Origin: Enterococcus sp. DIV0212c
GTDB taxonomy: Bacteria; Bacillota; Bacilli; Lactobacillales; Enterococcaceae
Assembly: GCF_017377505.1 (NCBI RefSeq)
Contig: NZ_JAFREN010000004.1
Coordinates: forward strand, 62,001-126,000
Reading direction: 5' to 3'
DNA: 64,000 nt
Shown here: positions 62,922 through 64,000 of the stretch, in pieces
Position numbering within the stretch: the stretch's first letter is position 1
Layout of the letters: the number at the start of each line of letters is the position of its first letter
Made by a program: the position numbers and the translations under genes
Notes under the pieces: generated by a model
What the model was told of the DNA's origin: nothing
Databases searched by the model: none
Seen by the model: the letters and a program-made list of their open reading frames with translations, nothing else

Positions 62922-64000
62922 TTAAACTGTTCCAGCTTTTAACGCTTTGTCTAAAGCCTCATTTAATTTTTTCATTTGCTCTTCATTAAAAATTTCTTTC
63001 GCACCTTCGCGCGCTTCTTTTGCATTTTCTTCTGTTACAGCGCTAGGATTGGCTTCGATTTGTTTGATCATTTCATCTAATTGCTCGTCCATCAACTTTT
63101 GAATTTCTGGATCATCTTTTAAACCACTATAATCAACCGAATCATCATCTAAATCTAGGTCTGAATCATCTGAAGTTGTTCCTGTAATATTCGATAAAAT
63201 ATCTTCCAATTCATCTTGGCTGATGATTTCTTTCTTACTTGGCATTTTGATGTTTCCGTTATTTTTTTGCGGTGTAATAGAAAGTGTCAGAACCATGCTC
63301 ATTTTAGCATCTTCTTCATCTACACTTGCTAAAGACATTTCCATATCAATGACGTTTGTCTTTTGGTTAATACTGACTTTTACATCCATTTTATCCATAT
63401 CATTTTTTAATGACTTGATGGCATCTTTTATTTCTTTCGAATCACCTGATTTTTTGTAATCTTTATCTTCTTTGGCAATTTCATCGAATTTTTCCATCAT
63501 TTTGATGATTTCTTTTTTAGTAAATGTATGTGTCACGACATCTTTGTCTTTTTTAAATGATTTTTTATCGAAGCTTTCGATTAGCTTTTTCATTTCTCTG
63601 CCCATTTTAGAATTTTCGGCATTTGTAAATGTCTTATCTTTCAATGGATTTGATTTTTTATCATTCTTGTCTGAAGTTAGTGTGTCGCTGGCTTCAGCAA
63701 TATCGATATATTTTCCTTTTAGTTTATTCAAGTCACTCTTGCTTAGTTCCAATGGATAATCAAAAGAATTGGCTAAATCCATTATCCCTGTAACAAAGCT
63801 AGTCGACATATAATACTTGTCTTTATTACCAACAAATTGGAATGGGATTTTCTCGCCAAATAGATTCGCTGTAATTTCCATTTCCATCGTGTCTTTTTTA
63901 TCATCCATCGCATATTTCCCATCGATGCTCATATCTTTTAATTGACTGACCAACATTTTTGCATATGCTCCACCTTCGTCACCATCGTAAGTTAAATCTT
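62922..64000 (-). CDS. Lipoprotein-like secreted protein, 5' end cut off by the window
   Basis: At least 358 codons. The frame is open to the right edge, so the true start and any lipobox are outside. Visible sequence is Lys/Asp/Met-rich with repeats of beta-type stretches (MEMEITANLFGEKIPFQFVGN; VIDMEMSLASVDEED) and an Asp run near DDSDLDLDDDS, then a charged helical tail. It resembles DUF6612-like lipoproteins, low certainty. The ATG at 63956 is internal and not the start. Confidence 0.7.
   Translation of the reverse strand, partial: DLTYDGDEGGAYAKMLVSQLKDMSIDGKYAMDDKKDTMEMEITANLFGEKIPFQFVGNKDKYYMSTSFVTGIMDLANSFDYPLELSKSDLNKLKGKYIDIAEASDTLTSDKNDKKSNPLKDKTFTNAENSKMGREMKKLIESFDKKSFKKDKDVVTHTFTKKEIIKMMEKFDEIAKEDKDYKKSGDSKEIKDAIKSLKNDMDKMDVKVSINQKTNVIDMEMSLASVDEEDAKMSMVLTLSITPQKNNGNIKMPSKKEIISQDELEDILSNITGTTSDDSDLDLDDDSVDYSGLKDDPEIQKLMDEQLDEMIKQIEANPSAVTEENAKEAREGAKEIFNEEQMKKLNEALDKALKAGTV

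Overview
The window is about 64 kb of low-GC Firmicutes chromosome and reads as an Enterococcus. Supporting signs are the AGGAGG-type ribosome sites, Prp beside a cleavable L27, the order pepP-like/asp23-like/nusB/folD, ECF vitamin transporters, MucBP and Ig-like surface proteins, and CcpA-type cre boxes. The species cannot be fixed by eye. Having a full glycine cleavage operon argues against E. faecalis or E. faecium as I remember those genomes.

Layout. 1-7.1 kb: folD (cut by the left edge), nusB, an Asp23-family gene and a Xaa-Pro peptidase, then a phosphoesterase, three small genes, and the ribosomal operon rplU-prp-rpmA with its leader, followed by tRNA-Arg(UCU). 7.1-11.3 kb: a MarR-controlled heterodimeric ABC exporter. 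11.4-20.5 kb: a compact non-contractile phage tail module on the minus strand. It holds tail tube, frameshifted chaperone, tape measure, Dit, a Tal with two wall-hydrolase domains, BppU and three small fibre-type proteins. It has no head, packaging, lysis, integrase or repressor genes. 20.8-24 kb: two acetyltransferases, an RpiR regulator and LicH. 24-30 kb: three secreted or surface proteins facing a divergent Crp/PrfA-like regulator, with a shared palindrome in the intergenic region. 30-37.8 kb: tsaE, pta, ung and other housekeeping genes, plus a 3D-domain wall protein. 38-45 kb: a second heterodimeric ABC exporter, folT, mgsA, an MsmX-type ATPase and a NiaX-type ECF component. 45-54.3 kb: one-carbon and glycine metabolism (fhs, an M20 amidohydrolase, lpd, gcvPB, gcvPA, gcvH, gcvT) behind a tandem glycine riboswitch with a terminator. 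54.3-64 kb: a Ntn amidase with an MFS transporter, rsmA-rnmV-tatD, helD, a membrane protein, an acetyltransferase and a lipoprotein-like gene cut by the right edge.

The most unusual signal is in the folT leader. A tetrahydrofolate riboswitch aptamer is split into two halves about 380 nt apart by three tandem copies of a hairpin-forming repeat. Both halves keep the P1, P2 and pseudoknot complementarity, and the insert closes on its own base stem, so the aptamer may still fold. Related repeats lie upstream of the Asp23-family gene, where efp would normally sit, and upstream of the second ABC exporter. The second main lead is the tail-only module, a candidate tailocin-like particle or a domesticated remnant.
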